From assembly GCF_014205335.1 (NCBI RefSeq), contig NZ_JACHNH010000001.1:1364001-1428000 (forward strand): a stretch of 64,000 bases of DNA, written 5' to 3'. The first letter of the stretch is position 1, and each line of letters begins with the position of its first letter. Made by a program: the position numbers and the translations under genes. Below the pieces are notes generated by a model. It was not told where the DNA came from. It did no database searches and worked only from the letters and a program-made list of their open reading frames with translations. Source of the DNA: Amorphoplanes digitatis. GTDB taxonomy: Bacteria; Actinomycetota; Actinomycetes; Mycobacteriales; Micromonosporaceae. Of the stretch, positions 33,764 through 41,907 are shown piece after piece.

Positions 33764-34903
33764 TCAGTTGTACGAGATGATCTTGTCTATCAGGCCGCCG
33801 CCGGGGAAGTCGAGCATGACCATTCCGGTACGGGTCAGGCCGTGACCCTCATTGAGGTAGATCAGCAGAAACGGGTCGACGCCCTGCACTCCGAACGCGC
33901 CGCCGGCCACCTGCTGCGGCTGGGCGAAGATGCTGGAACCGCTGCCGAAATTGACGTACATCTTCGCCGGGTCGCCGGCGCTCGTGGCGTCGAGATGGCG
34001 CCTGACCTGGTCGCGCTTGGTGGCGATGGCGCCGACGTTGGGCACCGAGTAGTTGTCCTGGACGTAGGTCGAGGAGCCGTTGCCCCACTGCGCGAACTGG
34101 GTCAGCCCGTAGTGCTCGATCGGGCTGCCGTACGCGCCGTGCAGCACGGCGAGCACCACCTTGCCCCGGACCGCGCCCAGCGTGGGCGTCGCGGCGGCGG
34201 CCCCGCGGGTCACCGACGGCTGCCAGAACAGCGAGGAGACGTACGAGTCGAAAATGTCCGGAAAGCTCTTCTGGCCCGACACGTCGGTACAGGATCCGAT
34301 TTCTCCCGTGCACTCCTGCTTGAGCCGCATGACGACGGTCTCGCCCGGGTGGGCCGCGAGGAAGGTGCGCAGTACGTTCAGGACATCGTCGAAATTGGCG
34401 TTCTGATAGACCGCGCCGTGGTGGATCGTGAAGGTGTTCCCGCCGTTCACCCGGGCGCGAATGTCGATCATTCGGATGCCGGCGTCGAGTTGCCGGGCCA
34501 GCGTCGCACCGCTGTCGCCGAAGCTTTCCTGGGTCTGGGTCAGCGCGCCGCCGTGGATCGACATCGAGTTGTGCGTGCCGGGAATGGACAGCGCGGATAG
34601 ACCGGTCGAATCGGGCAGGGATTGCATCCAGTCCGGATGACTCGCCGAACCGAGCGTCCGATAGGACGCATCGGCAGCGAGCGCGCGTGCGGGTGCGGCG
34701 CGGAGCGCGCCGAGCGCGGCGTTCGGCGTGGCATCGAGTGTGGTGGCCGCGGCGTCGTGCACGGCGGATTCGGCGTGGTGTGTGGCGCCGGCCGCTTTGG
34801 ATGCGAGGGCGGTGGTGGAGGTGGCGTGCGCGGCGGTGGGTGCCGCTACCAGTGAGGCAAGGGCCGCGAGGACTGCGAGGGAGCCCATCATGCAGTGAAA
34901 CAT
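33764..34903 (-). CDS. Secreted phosphatidylinositol-specific phospholipase C-like protein
   Basis: 379 residues. A signal peptide (about 1-28, hydrophobic core then TAAHA) precedes an Ala-rich linker. The PI-PLC X domain starts near residue 95, with the first catalytic His in SIPGTHNSM and the second in FTIHHGAVY, plus RQLDAGIRMIDIRARV. These match bacterial PI-PLC of the TIM-barrel type, which cleaves phosphatidylinositol or GPI anchors to a cyclic phosphate. The Ala/His-rich linker is unusual but low-complexity. It is likely a single gene. Confidence 0.88.
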   Translation of the reverse strand: MFHCMMGSLAVLAALASLVAAPTAAHATSTTALASKAAGATHHAESAVHDAAATTLDATPNAALGALRAAPARALAADASYRTLGSASHPDWMQSLPDSTGLSALSIPGTHNSMSIHGGALTQTQESFGDSGATLARQLDAGIRMIDIRARVNGGNTFTIHHGAVYQNANFDDVLNVLRTFLAAHPGETVVMRLKQECTGEIGSCTDVSGQKSFPDIFDSYVSSLFWQPSVTRGAAAATPTLGAVRGKVVLAVLHGAYGSPIEHYGLTQFAQWGNGSSTYVQDNYSVPNVGAIATKRDQVRRHLDATSAGDPAKMYVNFGSGSSIFAQPQQVAGGAFGVQGVDPFLLIYLNEGHGLTRTGMVMLDFPGGGLIDKIISYN

Positions 34904-34947
34904 ATCGATTTATGAGGGACCGCGGAAGCCCTCCGGATTCCGGCGGC

Positions 34948-34953
34948 TAACGT
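34948..34953 (+). promoter_or_regulatory. -10 element of a leaderless cobL transcript
   Basis: TAACGT (TAnnnT) ends 6 bases before the cobL GTG, and no ribosome-binding site precedes that start. This spacing fits leaderless transcription, common in actinobacteria. No -35 seen. Confidence 0.45.
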
Positions 34954-34959
34954 CACGAC

Positions 34960-36768
34960 GTGACTGACAACCCCGCCGTCCTCACCGTGGTCGGCATCGG
35001 CGCCGACGGCTGGCCGGGCCTGACGGGTACGGCCACGGCGGCATTGACCGGCGCTGAGGTGATCTTCGGGAGCTCGCGCCAGCTGGCCCTGCTGCCGGAG
35101 TCCGTCGCGGCGGAACTTCACCCGTGGCCGACGCCGCTGGTTCCCGCGCTGCGGGGTCTGCTCGAATCACGTCGCGGCCGGCGCATCGCGGTCCTGGCCA
35201 GCGGCGACCCGATGTTCCACGGCATCGGCGCGACCCTGATCCGCCTGGTCGGCGCGGCGTCGGTGCGGGTCATCCCGAGTCCGTCGTCGGTGTCGCTCGC
35301 GGCCGCGCGGCTGGGCTGGCCGCTCCCGGATGTCGACGTGCTGAGCCTGGTCAGTGCGCCGGTCGAGGAACTGCACCCGCTCATCCACCCGGGCCGCAAG
35401 ATCCTGATCCTCAGCGCGGGTGCGCGAACCCCGGCGGCCGTCGCGGCCCTGCTCACTTCCCGGGGGTACGCAGACAGCGTCGTGACCGTGCTCTCCCAAC
35501 TCGGCGGCCCCGCTGAGGAACTGATCGCCGGAACCGCGGCTAACCTCGGCTCCGCCGACTTCGACCCGTTGAACGTCGTCGCCGTTGTCTGTTCGACAGG
35601 AGCCGACGTGTCCACAAGGCCCTCCCGGCCCGCCGCACCGTGGGCCGGTTCGCCGAAATCCAGTGGGACCGACGCCGGGCACTCGGCTGGCGGGCACTCG
35701 GCTGGAGGGCACTCGGCTGGAGGGCGCATGGATGGCGGCCAGGCGGATGGCGGCCACGCGGATGCCCGGCATTTGGAAAGCGGCCATGCGGATGTCGGGT
35801 GCCTGGATGGCGGCCATGCGGACGGCGGGCACCCGGATTTCGCGCACGCGGACGATGGCCACGCGGACGGTGGCCGCTCGGCTGACGGGCTGTCGGACGG
35901 CAGGAACCTGGATGTCAGCCACGCGGATGGCGGGCGTCAGGACGCCGGGCATTTTGACGGCGGCCGCTCGGTTGGCGGCCATTCGGACGGCGGGCACCCG
36001 GATGCCGGGCATCTGGACGGTGGCCACTTGGACAGCGGACACATGGATTCCGGGCACACGGACAGTGGACTCTCGGGCGGCGGCCGGCACTTGGATGGTG
36101 GGCGCCTGGATGGTGGCCTGCCGGATGGTGGGCGCTCGGGTGGTGGGCGCTCGGGTGGTGGGCGTTCGGGTGGTGGGAACGGGGATCCGGTCCTGGTCGG
36201 GCCTCGGCCGTTGGTTCCTGGGCTGTCCGACTCCGTCTACGCGAGCGACGGTCAGCTCACCAAACGCGAGGTCCGCGCCGTAACCCTGGCGCTTCTCGGC
36301 CCGCAGCCCGGCGAGCTGCTCTGGGACATCGGCGCCGGCTCCGGCAGTATCGCGATCGAGTGGATGCGTACCCACCGGGACTGCCGGGCGATCGCCATCG
36401 AGTCGTCCGCCGAACGAGTCGAGCGGATCGTGCGGAACGCGGCCGCTCTCGGGGTACCGAAGCTCAGGGTTGTCGAGGGCCGCGCGCCCGGCGCTCTCGC
36501 CGGGCTGCCCGCGCCCGACGTGGTTTTCGTCGGCGGCGGACTGACCCGCGACGGCGTCGTCGAGGCCGCCCTGGCCGCGTTGCCCGCCGGTGGGCGGCTG
36601 GTCGCCAACGCGGTGACCTTGGAATCGGAGGCGGTGCTGGCGGCCTGGTATGCGCGGCTGGGCGGCGAGCTGACGCGGATCGCCGTCAACCGGGCTTCGC
36701 CGGTCGGCGGGTTCACGGGATGGAGAGCGATGATGCCGGTGACCATCTGGTCGGTGATCAGGCCGTGA
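34960..36768 (+). CDS. cobL: Precorrin-6Y C5,15-methyltransferase (decarboxylating) with His-rich repeat insert
   Basis: 602 residues, against about 400 for normal CobL. The N-terminal CbiE-like methyltransferase (about 6-215) has VVGIGADGWPGLT, LASGDPMFHGIG and IPSPSSVSLAAARLGW. The C-terminal CbiT-like domain (about 427-600) has LTKREVRAVTLALL, WDIGAGSGSIAIEW and PDVVFVGGGLTRDGV. Between them lies about 170 residues of Gly/Asp/His pentapeptide repeats (236-407). CobL methylates C5 and C15 of precorrin-6Y and removes the C12 acetate carboxyl. The stop overlaps the cobM GTG. No ribosome site, so translation is probably leaderless. Confidence 0.93.
   Translation: MTDNPAVLTVVGIGADGWPGLTGTATAALTGAEVIFGSSRQLALLPESVAAELHPWPTPLVPALRGLLESRRGRRIAVLASGDPMFHGIGATLIRLVGAASVRVIPSPSSVSLAAARLGWPLPDVDVLSLVSAPVEELHPLIHPGRKILILSAGARTPAAVAALLTSRGYADSVVTVLSQLGGPAEELIAGTAANLGSADFDPLNVVAVVCSTGADVSTRPSRPAAPWAGSPKSSGTDAGHSAGGHSAGGHSAGGRMDGGQADGGHADARHLESGHADVGCLDGGHADGGHPDFAHADDGHADGGRSADGLSDGRNLDVSHADGGRQDAGHFDGGRSVGGHSDGGHPDAGHLDGGHLDSGHMDSGHTDSGLSGGGRHLDGGRLDGGLPDGGRSGGGRSGGGRSGGGNGDPVLVGPRPLVPGLSDSVYASDGQLTKREVRAVTLALLGPQPGELLWDIGAGSGSIAIEWMRTHRDCRAIAIESSAERVERIVRNAAALGVPKLRVVEGRAPGALAGLPAPDVVFVGGGLTRDGVVEAALAALPAGGRLVANAVTLESEAVLAAWYARLGGELTRIAVNRASPVGGFTGWRAMMPVTIWSVIRP
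35665..36180 (+). repeat. In-frame 15-bp minisatellite encoding GGHxD-type pentapeptides
   Basis: About 34 units of a degenerate 15-bp repeat (like GGATGGCGGGCACGC) inside cobL. Translated, they read mostly xDGGH, xADGG or GGRSG. Eighteen His fall in register every five residues between 241 and 366, plus His377. The unit is a multiple of three, so copy-number change keeps the frame. The last four units (about 388-407) are a nearly uniform GGRSG run, the youngest-looking part. Confidence 0.9.
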
Positions 36769-37508
36769 CGGTGCATTTCATCGGGGCCGGGCCGGGTGCG
36801 GCCGACCTGATCACGGTACGTGGGCAGCGGCTGATCGGGTCGTCGCCGGTCTGCCTGTACGCGGGCAGCCTCGTGCCCACCGAGCTGCTGGCGTTCTGCC
36901 CGCCGGGTGCGCGGCTTGTCGACACGGCCGGGCTGGATCTGGACGAGATTCTCGCCGAGATGGTGGCCGCGGCGAAGGCGGGGCAGGACGTGGCCCGGCT
37001 GCACTCCGGTGATCCGTCGGTGTTCAGCGCGGTCGCCGAGCAGATGCGGCGGCTCGACGCGGCCGGGATCGGCTACGACGTGACGCCGGGTGTGCCCGCG
37101 TTCGCGGCGGCGGCCGCGGCGCTGGGGCGGGAGTTCACGGTGCCCGGGGTCGCGCAGACGGTGATTCTGACGCGGACCGCCGAGCGGGCCACGGCGATGC
37201 CGCCGGGTGAGGATCTCGCGACGCTGGGTGCGAGCAGGTCGACGATGGTGTTGCACCTGGCCGTGCAGCGCATCGAAGCGGTGGTGGCCGAGCTGGTGCC
37301 GAACTACGGCGCGGATTGCCCGGTGGCGGTGGTGGCGCGGGCGAGCCGGGAGGACGAGCTGATCGTCCGGGGCACGCTTGCCGACATCGCCGGGAAGGTG
37401 ACCGCCGCGGGCATCCGGCGTACCGCGGTGATCGTGGTCGGTGCGGCGTTGACGGCCTCGGTTTTTCCCGGCAGCCATCTCTATTCGACTCAGCGTTGCC
37501 GGTCGTGA
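36765..37508 (+). CDS. cobM: Precorrin-4 C11-methyltransferase
   Basis: 247 residues of the tetrapyrrole methylase fold. It opens VTVHFIGAGPGAADLITVRG, then LYAGSLVP, the LHSGDPSVFSAVAEQM loop and TPGVPAFAAAAAALGRE. The closing VARASREDELIVRGTL is characteristic of CobM. It adds the C11 methyl of the corrin from SAM. The GTG overlaps the cobL stop as GTGA, and its own stop overlaps the cobK start in the same way. Confidence 0.94.
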   Translation: MTVHFIGAGPGAADLITVRGQRLIGSSPVCLYAGSLVPTELLAFCPPGARLVDTAGLDLDEILAEMVAAAKAGQDVARLHSGDPSVFSAVAEQMRRLDAAGIGYDVTPGVPAFAAAAAALGREFTVPGVAQTVILTRTAERATAMPPGEDLATLGASRSTMVLHLAVQRIEAVVAELVPNYGADCPVAVVARASREDELIVRGTLADIAGKVTAAGIRRTAVIVVGAALTASVFPGSHLYSTQRCRS

Positions 37509-38257
37509 GGGTGCTTGTCCTCGGCGGTACGACCGAGGGGCGGGCGCTGGCCTCGGCCTGTGCCGCGGTGGGCGGTGTCGAGGTGGTCAGTTCGCTCGCC
37601 GGGCGTACCGGGGCGCCGGTGCTGCCGGCGGGTGAGGTGCGGATCGGCGGGTTCGGTGGCGTGGACGGGCTTGCCGCCTACCTGCGTGCGGAGGCGGTCG
37701 GGGCGGTGGTGGACGCCACCCATCCGTTCGCGGCGACGATCACCGGGAACGCCGTGGCCGCGGCGGCGCTGGCGGGGGTGCCGCTGCTCGTGCTGCGCAG
37801 GCCGGGGTGGGTCGAGCGGCCCGGGGACGTCTGGCATCGGGCGGCGTCGCTCGCCGCGGCCGCCGCGGCGCTGCCGGGGCTGGGGGAGCGGGTCTTCCTG
37901 ACCACCGGGCGGCAGACCCTCGCCGCCTTCGCCGGGGTGGCGGGGTGCTGGTTCCTGTCCCGCTCGGTCGAGGCGCCGGTCCCGCCGGTGCCGGCGCGTC
38001 TCGAGGTGCTGCTGGACCGGGGGCCGTTCACCCTCGACGGCGAGCGTGAGCTGCTGGCCCGGCACCGCATCGACGTGCTGGTGACCAAGGACAGCGGCGG
38101 GAGCGCGGCGAAGCTCGACGCCGCCCGCGACGCCGGCATCCCGGTCGTGGTGGTCGACCGGCCACCCCTGCCGCCGTCGGTCGAGGTGGCGGCGACCGTG
38201 GAGGCCGCCGTCGAGTGGCTCAGGCGGGGTAGTGCCGGGGCGTGTACATCTGGGTAG
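37505..38257 (+). CDS. cobK: Precorrin-6A reductase
   Basis: 250 residues. Opening VRVLVLGGTTEGRALA is the CobK nucleotide-binding strand-loop-helix; VDATHPFAATITGNA, FLTTGRQTLAAF and VTKDSGGSAAKLDAARD are further family signatures. It reduces the macrocycle of precorrin-6A with NADPH. Start GTG overlaps the cobM stop. Its last 38 bp overlap the 3' end of the opposing cobIJ gene. Confidence 0.93.
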   Translation: MRVLVLGGTTEGRALASACAAVGGVEVVSSLAGRTGAPVLPAGEVRIGGFGGVDGLAAYLRAEAVGAVVDATHPFAATITGNAVAAAALAGVPLLVLRRPGWVERPGDVWHRAASLAAAAAALPGLGERVFLTTGRQTLAAFAGVAGCWFLSRSVEAPVPPVPARLEVLLDRGPFTLDGERELLARHRIDVLVTKDSGGSAAKLDAARDAGIPVVVVDRPPLPPSVEVAATVEAAVEWLRRGSAGACTSG

Positions 38258-39725
38258 TGCCGTCGCCGCGGGTCGCCATCCGGGTCTGGCTCGAGCCGAC
38301 GATCAGCAGGCAGCGCATGTCGATCGTGGCCGGGTCCAGTTCGCCCAGCGTCGTCACCCGTACCGACTCCTCCGGCCCGCCGACGTCGCGGCCGACCGCC
38401 ACCGGGGTGTCCGGGGCGCGCCGCTCCAGCAGCAGCTCACGGGCGTTCACCAGCTGCTGCTTGCGGCTCTTGGACGCCGGGTTGTAGATGGCGATGACCA
38501 GGTCGGCGCTCGCCGCCGCGGTCAGCCGGGACGCGATCACCTCCCAGGGCTTGAGCCGGTCGGAGAGGGACAGCACGCAGAAGTCGTGGCCGAGCGGGGC
38601 GCCGACCCGGCTCGCCACGGCCTGGGCCGCGGTCAGCCCGGGCACCACCCTGACCGGCACGTCCTTCCACTGCGGATCCTCGGCGGCCTCCAGTACCGCC
38701 GCCGCCATCGCGAACACGCCGGGGTCGCCGGAGGAGACCACCGCGACGCGGCGGCCGCGCTTCGCCAGGTCCAGGGCGAACGCCGCCCGTTCGGCCTCGA
38801 CGCGGTTGTCCGACGGGTGGCGGCGCTGGCGCGGGTTGGGCGGGACGCGGTCCACGTACGGGCCGTAGCCGACGATGTCGTCCGCCTCGGCCAGGGCCGA
38901 TCGGGCCTGCGGGGTGAGCCATTCGGGTCCGGCGGGGCCGAGCCCGATCACGGTTACCAGGCCATCCGGCGCGGGCGAAGGTGGGGCCCCGGCAAAGCCG
39001 AAGGCTGCGGCGGCCGGGCTGGGCAGCAGGGCCAGGGAGAAGTACGGCACCGTCGCCGGGTCGATGTCGGCGAGGCGGCCGTACCGTTCGCGGTCGGTGG
39101 TCGCGCGCTCCACGTACCAGGCGTCGGCTAGGCGGCCGGACTGTTCCAGGGCGTCGCGGACGCCGGGGAAGGTGCGGCCGAGCTTCATGATCGCGGCGGA
39201 GTCGGTGCCGGCCAGCCTGGCCGCGAGTTCGGCCGGGGGCAGGGTGCCGGGCAGCACGGTCAGGGTCTCGTCGCGTTCCATCAGCGGCCGGCCGAGCACC
39301 GCGGACGCCGCGCTCACCGACGTCACGCCGGGCACGACCTGCGCGTCGTAGCGGCCCGCGAGCCGCTTGTGCATGTGCATGTACGAGCCGTAGAAGAACG
39401 GGTCGCCCTCGGCGAGCACGACCACGTCGCGGCCCGCGTCGAGGTGCGCGGCGAGGCGCTCCGCGCTCTGCGCGTAGAACTCGTCGATGGCGCCCTGGTA
39501 GCCGCCCGGGTGGTCGGTGGTCTCGGTGGTGACCGGGTAGATGAGCGGTTCCTCGATCTGGCCCTCGCGCAGGTACGGGTCCGCGATGGCGCGGGCGTTG
39601 CTGCGCCCGTGCCGGGCCGCGTGGTACGCGATCACGTCCGCCGCGCCGATCAGCCGCGCCGCCTTGACGGTGACCAGCTCCGGGTCGCCCGGACCGAGCC
39701 CGACGCCGAACAGCCGACCCGCCAT
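38220..39725 (-). CDS. cobIJ: Fused precorrin-2 C20- and precorrin-3B C17-methyltransferase
   Basis: 501 residues containing two tetrapyrrole methylases. CobI part (about 1-245): LFGVGLGPGDPELVTVKA, LAEGDPFFYGSYMHMH, VVPGVTSVSAASAVLGRPL. CobJ part (about 255-495): VTVIGLGPAGPEWLTPQAR, DIVGYGPYVDRVP, SSGDPGVFAMAAAVLEA, VVPGLTAAQAVASRVGAPLGHDFC and IYNPASKSRKQQ. This fusion is common in actinobacteria. CobI methylates C20 of precorrin-2; CobJ methylates C17 with ring contraction. It is last in cobG-cobH-cobIJ. Confidence 0.94.
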   Translation of the reverse strand: MAGRLFGVGLGPGDPELVTVKAARLIGAADVIAYHAARHGRSNARAIADPYLREGQIEEPLIYPVTTETTDHPGGYQGAIDEFYAQSAERLAAHLDAGRDVVVLAEGDPFFYGSYMHMHKRLAGRYDAQVVPGVTSVSAASAVLGRPLMERDETLTVLPGTLPPAELAARLAGTDSAAIMKLGRTFPGVRDALEQSGRLADAWYVERATTDRERYGRLADIDPATVPYFSLALLPSPAAAAFGFAGAPPSPAPDGLVTVIGLGPAGPEWLTPQARSALAEADDIVGYGPYVDRVPPNPRQRRHPSDNRVEAERAAFALDLAKRGRRVAVVSSGDPGVFAMAAAVLEAAEDPQWKDVPVRVVPGLTAAQAVASRVGAPLGHDFCVLSLSDRLKPWEVIASRLTAAASADLVIAIYNPASKSRKQQLVNARELLLERRAPDTPVAVGRDVGGPEESVRVTTLGELDPATIDMRCLLIVGSSQTRMATRGDGTTQMYTPRHYPA

Positions 39726-39727
39726 GC

Positions 39728-40345
39728 CTACTCCTCCTCCGACGCGAGGGCGTTGACCGCCGCCGCCGTGATCGCGCTGCCGCCGCGCCGCCCGCGGACG
39801 ACAAGGAATTCCAGGTCGGAGGCGGCCAGGGCGTCCTTGGACTCGGCCGCGCCGATGAAGCCGACCGGGATGCCCAGCACCGCCGCCGGCCGCGGCGCGC
39901 CGTCCTCGATCATCTCCAGCAGCCGGAACAGGGCCGTCGGCGCGTTGCCGATCGCGACCACCGCGCCGGCGAGGCGGTCACCCCACAGCTCCAGCGCGGC
40001 GGCGCTGCGGGTGTCGCCGGTCCGGGCGGCGAGCGCGGGAACCGCCGGGTCGCGCAGCGTGCAGACGACCTCGTTGCCGGCGGGCAGCCGCGCCCGGGTC
40101 ACCCCGGCGGCGACCATCTCGGCGTCGCAGAGGATCGGCGCGCCGCCGAGTAGCGCCTTGCGGGCGGCGGTGACCACGCCCGGGCTGAAGCCGACGTCGC
40201 CGGCCAGGTCGACCATCCCGCAGGCGTGGATCATCCGGACCGCGACCCGGGCCACATCGGACGGCAGCCCGGACAGGTCCGCCTCGGCCCGGATCGTCGC
40301 GAACGACCGCCGGTAGATCTCCGCGCCGTCGCGCACGTAATCCAT
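39728..40345 (-). CDS. cobH: Precorrin-8X methylmutase
   Basis: 205 residues, normal CobH length. Motifs are [39 protein letters not shown] with the catalytic His, [17 protein letters not shown], and [16 protein letters not shown]. It moves the C11 methyl to C12 to give hydrogenobyrinate. One base separates it from the cobG stop and 2 bases from the cobIJ start, an operon. Confidence 0.95.
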   Translation of the reverse strand: MDYVRDGAEIYRRSFATIRAEADLSGLPSDVARVAVRMIHACGMVDLAGDVGFSPGVVTAARKALLGGAPILCDAEMVAAGVTRARLPAGNEVVCTLRDPAVPALAARTGDTRSAAALELWGDRLAGAVVAIGNAPTALFRLLEMIEDGAPRPAAVLGIPVGFIGAAESKDALAASDLEFLVVRGRRGGSAITAAAVNALASEEE

Positions 40346-40346
40346 C

Positions 40347-41657
40347 TCAGCCCTTCCTCGCGGCGCTGACCAGCGCCCCCACCTCGGTAACCACCGCGGA
40401 TTCGGATCCGCCCGGCGAGCTCACCCGGTAACCCGATCCGGTCGCCTCGACCCGCACGTGCGGGCCGGCCGGGCTGCCGCATCCGCGCGCGCACCCGACC
40501 CAGTGCACGGGCAGGCCGGTGCCGGCCGTGGTCGCCGCGTCCGCGTCGTGCCGGACGTCGGCCAGCGACTTCGCGCACCCGGGCCGGCCGGCGCAGGCCG
40601 TCACCCCGGCCCACCGCGACCCGGCGGCCACGTCGAGGCCGGCCGCCGTCAGCGCCGCGGCCCACGCCCGCGCCGCCTGCGGCGTCAGGCCGGGCAGCAC
40701 GATCCCACGCCACGGCGTGACGGTCACGGTCGCGGCGGGTTCGAGAACCCTCAGCTGTACGGAACTCAGGCGCCCGAGCGGCACCAGCGCCCCGACGGCG
40801 ACGCGCCCGCCGGGCTGCTCGATGAGCCCGATCGGCTCCCAGGGGCCGGGCCGGGGTAGCACCACGGCCGGCCCGAGCCGCAGGCCGAGCGCCGCGGCGG
40901 TCCGGGCCGCCACCCGCGCGGGCCCGTCGTCCAACTCCCGCACCCGCCACGCCACCGGCCGGTGATCGTCGGCCGGCGCGCCCGCGGAGCCGCCCGCGGC
41001 CTGTTGCGCGGCGCGCTCGTCGAGGAAGGCGTGCGCGGCCGCCAGCAGCGCCGGGACCACGGCACCGGCGGCGACGCGCAGGCCCGCGTCGGCGCCGGCG
41101 AAGAGGATCGCGACCGCGGCGCGCCCCGGCCGCCCGCCGGCCGGGCCAACGGGAAGGTCAGCGCCAACGGGAAGGTCAGCGCCGTCGGGAAGGGCGGCGC
41201 CGTCGGGAAGGGCGGCCACGTCGGCCGAGAATGCCACGTCGCCCGAGCCCGCGTCGACGGCGAACAGGAACCGCCCCGGCAACGAGGCCAGCCGCGGATC
41301 CGCGCACAGTGCCCGGTCGAGACGCGCCACATCCGAGCCGTCGCCCAGCGGGGACGCCGCTATGTTGCGTACCAGTTCGTGGGTGTCGGAGGGCAGCAGG
41401 CCCGCCGCGCGCAGGCGGGCCGCGAGCCGCGCCACCGGGGCGTCCCTCAACGCCCTGAGCTGTAGGTTTGCCCGGCTGGTCAGCTCGACGTTGCCGTCGC
41501 CCCAGTGCTCGGCCATTTCGCGCAGCGCACCGGCCTGCGCGCCGGTCAGGCGGCCGCCCGGCACCCGGACGCGCGCGAGCGGGCCGTCGGCCGCCGCGTG
41601 CAACCGCAGCGCGCCGGGGCAGGCGTCGGCGTCGGCACGCGTGGATGGCTGGGACAC
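40347..41657 (-). CDS. cobG: Precorrin-3B synthase (nitrite/sulfite reductase-like)
   Basis: 436 residues from the GTG at 41657, giving the family opening [20 protein letters not shown]; upstream in-frame starts (41708, 41768) are possible. A -10 hexamer 7 bases upstream suggests leaderless translation. Sulfite-reductase-type domains carry [18 protein letters not shown] and the 4Fe-4S Cys pattern [10 protein letters not shown] and GCARGCGSP. CobG uses O2 to hydroxylate precorrin-3A and form a lactone, marking the aerobic route. An Ala/Asp/Val/Pro/Gly repeat of four 6-residue units sits mid-protein. Confidence 0.9.
   Translation of the reverse strand: MSQPSTRADADACPGALRLHAAADGPLARVRVPGGRLTGAQAGALREMAEHWGDGNVELTSRANLQLRALRDAPVARLAARLRAAGLLPSDTHELVRNIAASPLGDGSDVARLDRALCADPRLASLPGRFLFAVDAGSGDVAFSADVAALPDGAALPDGADLPVGADLPVGPAGGRPGRAAVAILFAGADAGLRVAAGAVVPALLAAAHAFLDERAAQQAAGGSAGAPADDHRPVAWRVRELDDGPARVAARTAAALGLRLGPAVVLPRPGPWEPIGLIEQPGGRVAVGALVPLGRLSSVQLRVLEPAATVTVTPWRGIVLPGLTPQAARAWAAALTAAGLDVAAGSRWAGVTACAGRPGCAKSLADVRHDADAATTAGTGLPVHWVGCARGCGSPAGPHVRVEATGSGYRVSSPGGSESAVVTEVGALVSAARKG
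41145..41216. repeat. Four 18-bp tandem repeats inside cobG
   Basis: Four contiguous 18-bp units: two of GCCAACGGGAAGGTCAGC, then two of GCCGTCGGGAAGGGCGGC. They encode [12 protein letters not shown] hexapeptides between domains of CobG and keep frame. Confidence 0.85.
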
Positions 41658-41664
41658 GGCCCGG

Positions 41665-41670
41665 ATACTA
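41665..41670 (-). promoter_or_regulatory. -10 element of a leaderless cobG transcript
   Basis: On the minus strand TAGTAT lies exactly 7 bases before the cobG GTG at 41657, with no ribosome site between. It fits a leaderless start for cobG-cobH-cobIJ. A TTGTCA further upstream is only 11 bases from it, too close to be its -35. Confidence 0.5.
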
Positions 41671-41744
41671 CGGAGCCGGGCTGACAACTTCCCGGCGGCG
41701 GTCGGCATCGTCACACCGGGCGCCCCGCCTTGACTCGGCCCGCG

Positions 41745-41872
41745 CCGGTCGCGAGAGTGGGAGTCCACGTGCGGCGACGCCGCGGAGGAAGCCGGTGCGA
41801 TTCCGGCGCGGTCCCGCCACTGTCACCGGGTGCTGATCACCCGGGAGCCAGGAACTCCGGTCGCCGTGTTTC
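41745..41872 (+). ncRNA. Cobalamin riboswitch upstream of cobN
   Basis: The sequence has the conserved cobalamin aptamer blocks in order: GGAGGAAGCCGGTGCGATTC, GCGGTCCCGCCACTGTCACC, the CCGGGTGCTGATCACCCGG hairpin, then GAGCCAGGAACTCC (the B12-box region), ending 36 bases before the cobN start. Binding of adenosylcobalamin normally blocks expression of the downstream gene. It faces cobN only; the divergent cobG operon starts 88 bases away on the other strand. Confidence 0.93.
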
Positions 41873-41907
41873 CTTCGACCCGGGGCGCGGACCCCGAGGG
41901 GAGAGCC

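Noticed and set aside
35665..36180. CRISPR-like array
   Set aside because: The units are 15 bp, contiguous and degenerate, without spacers, and they are translated within cobL.
35585..36283. Alternative open frames through the CobL repeat on both strands
   Set aside because: The 15-bp unit has no stop in several frames, so open frames are expected by construction. Only the CobL frame has domains on both sides.
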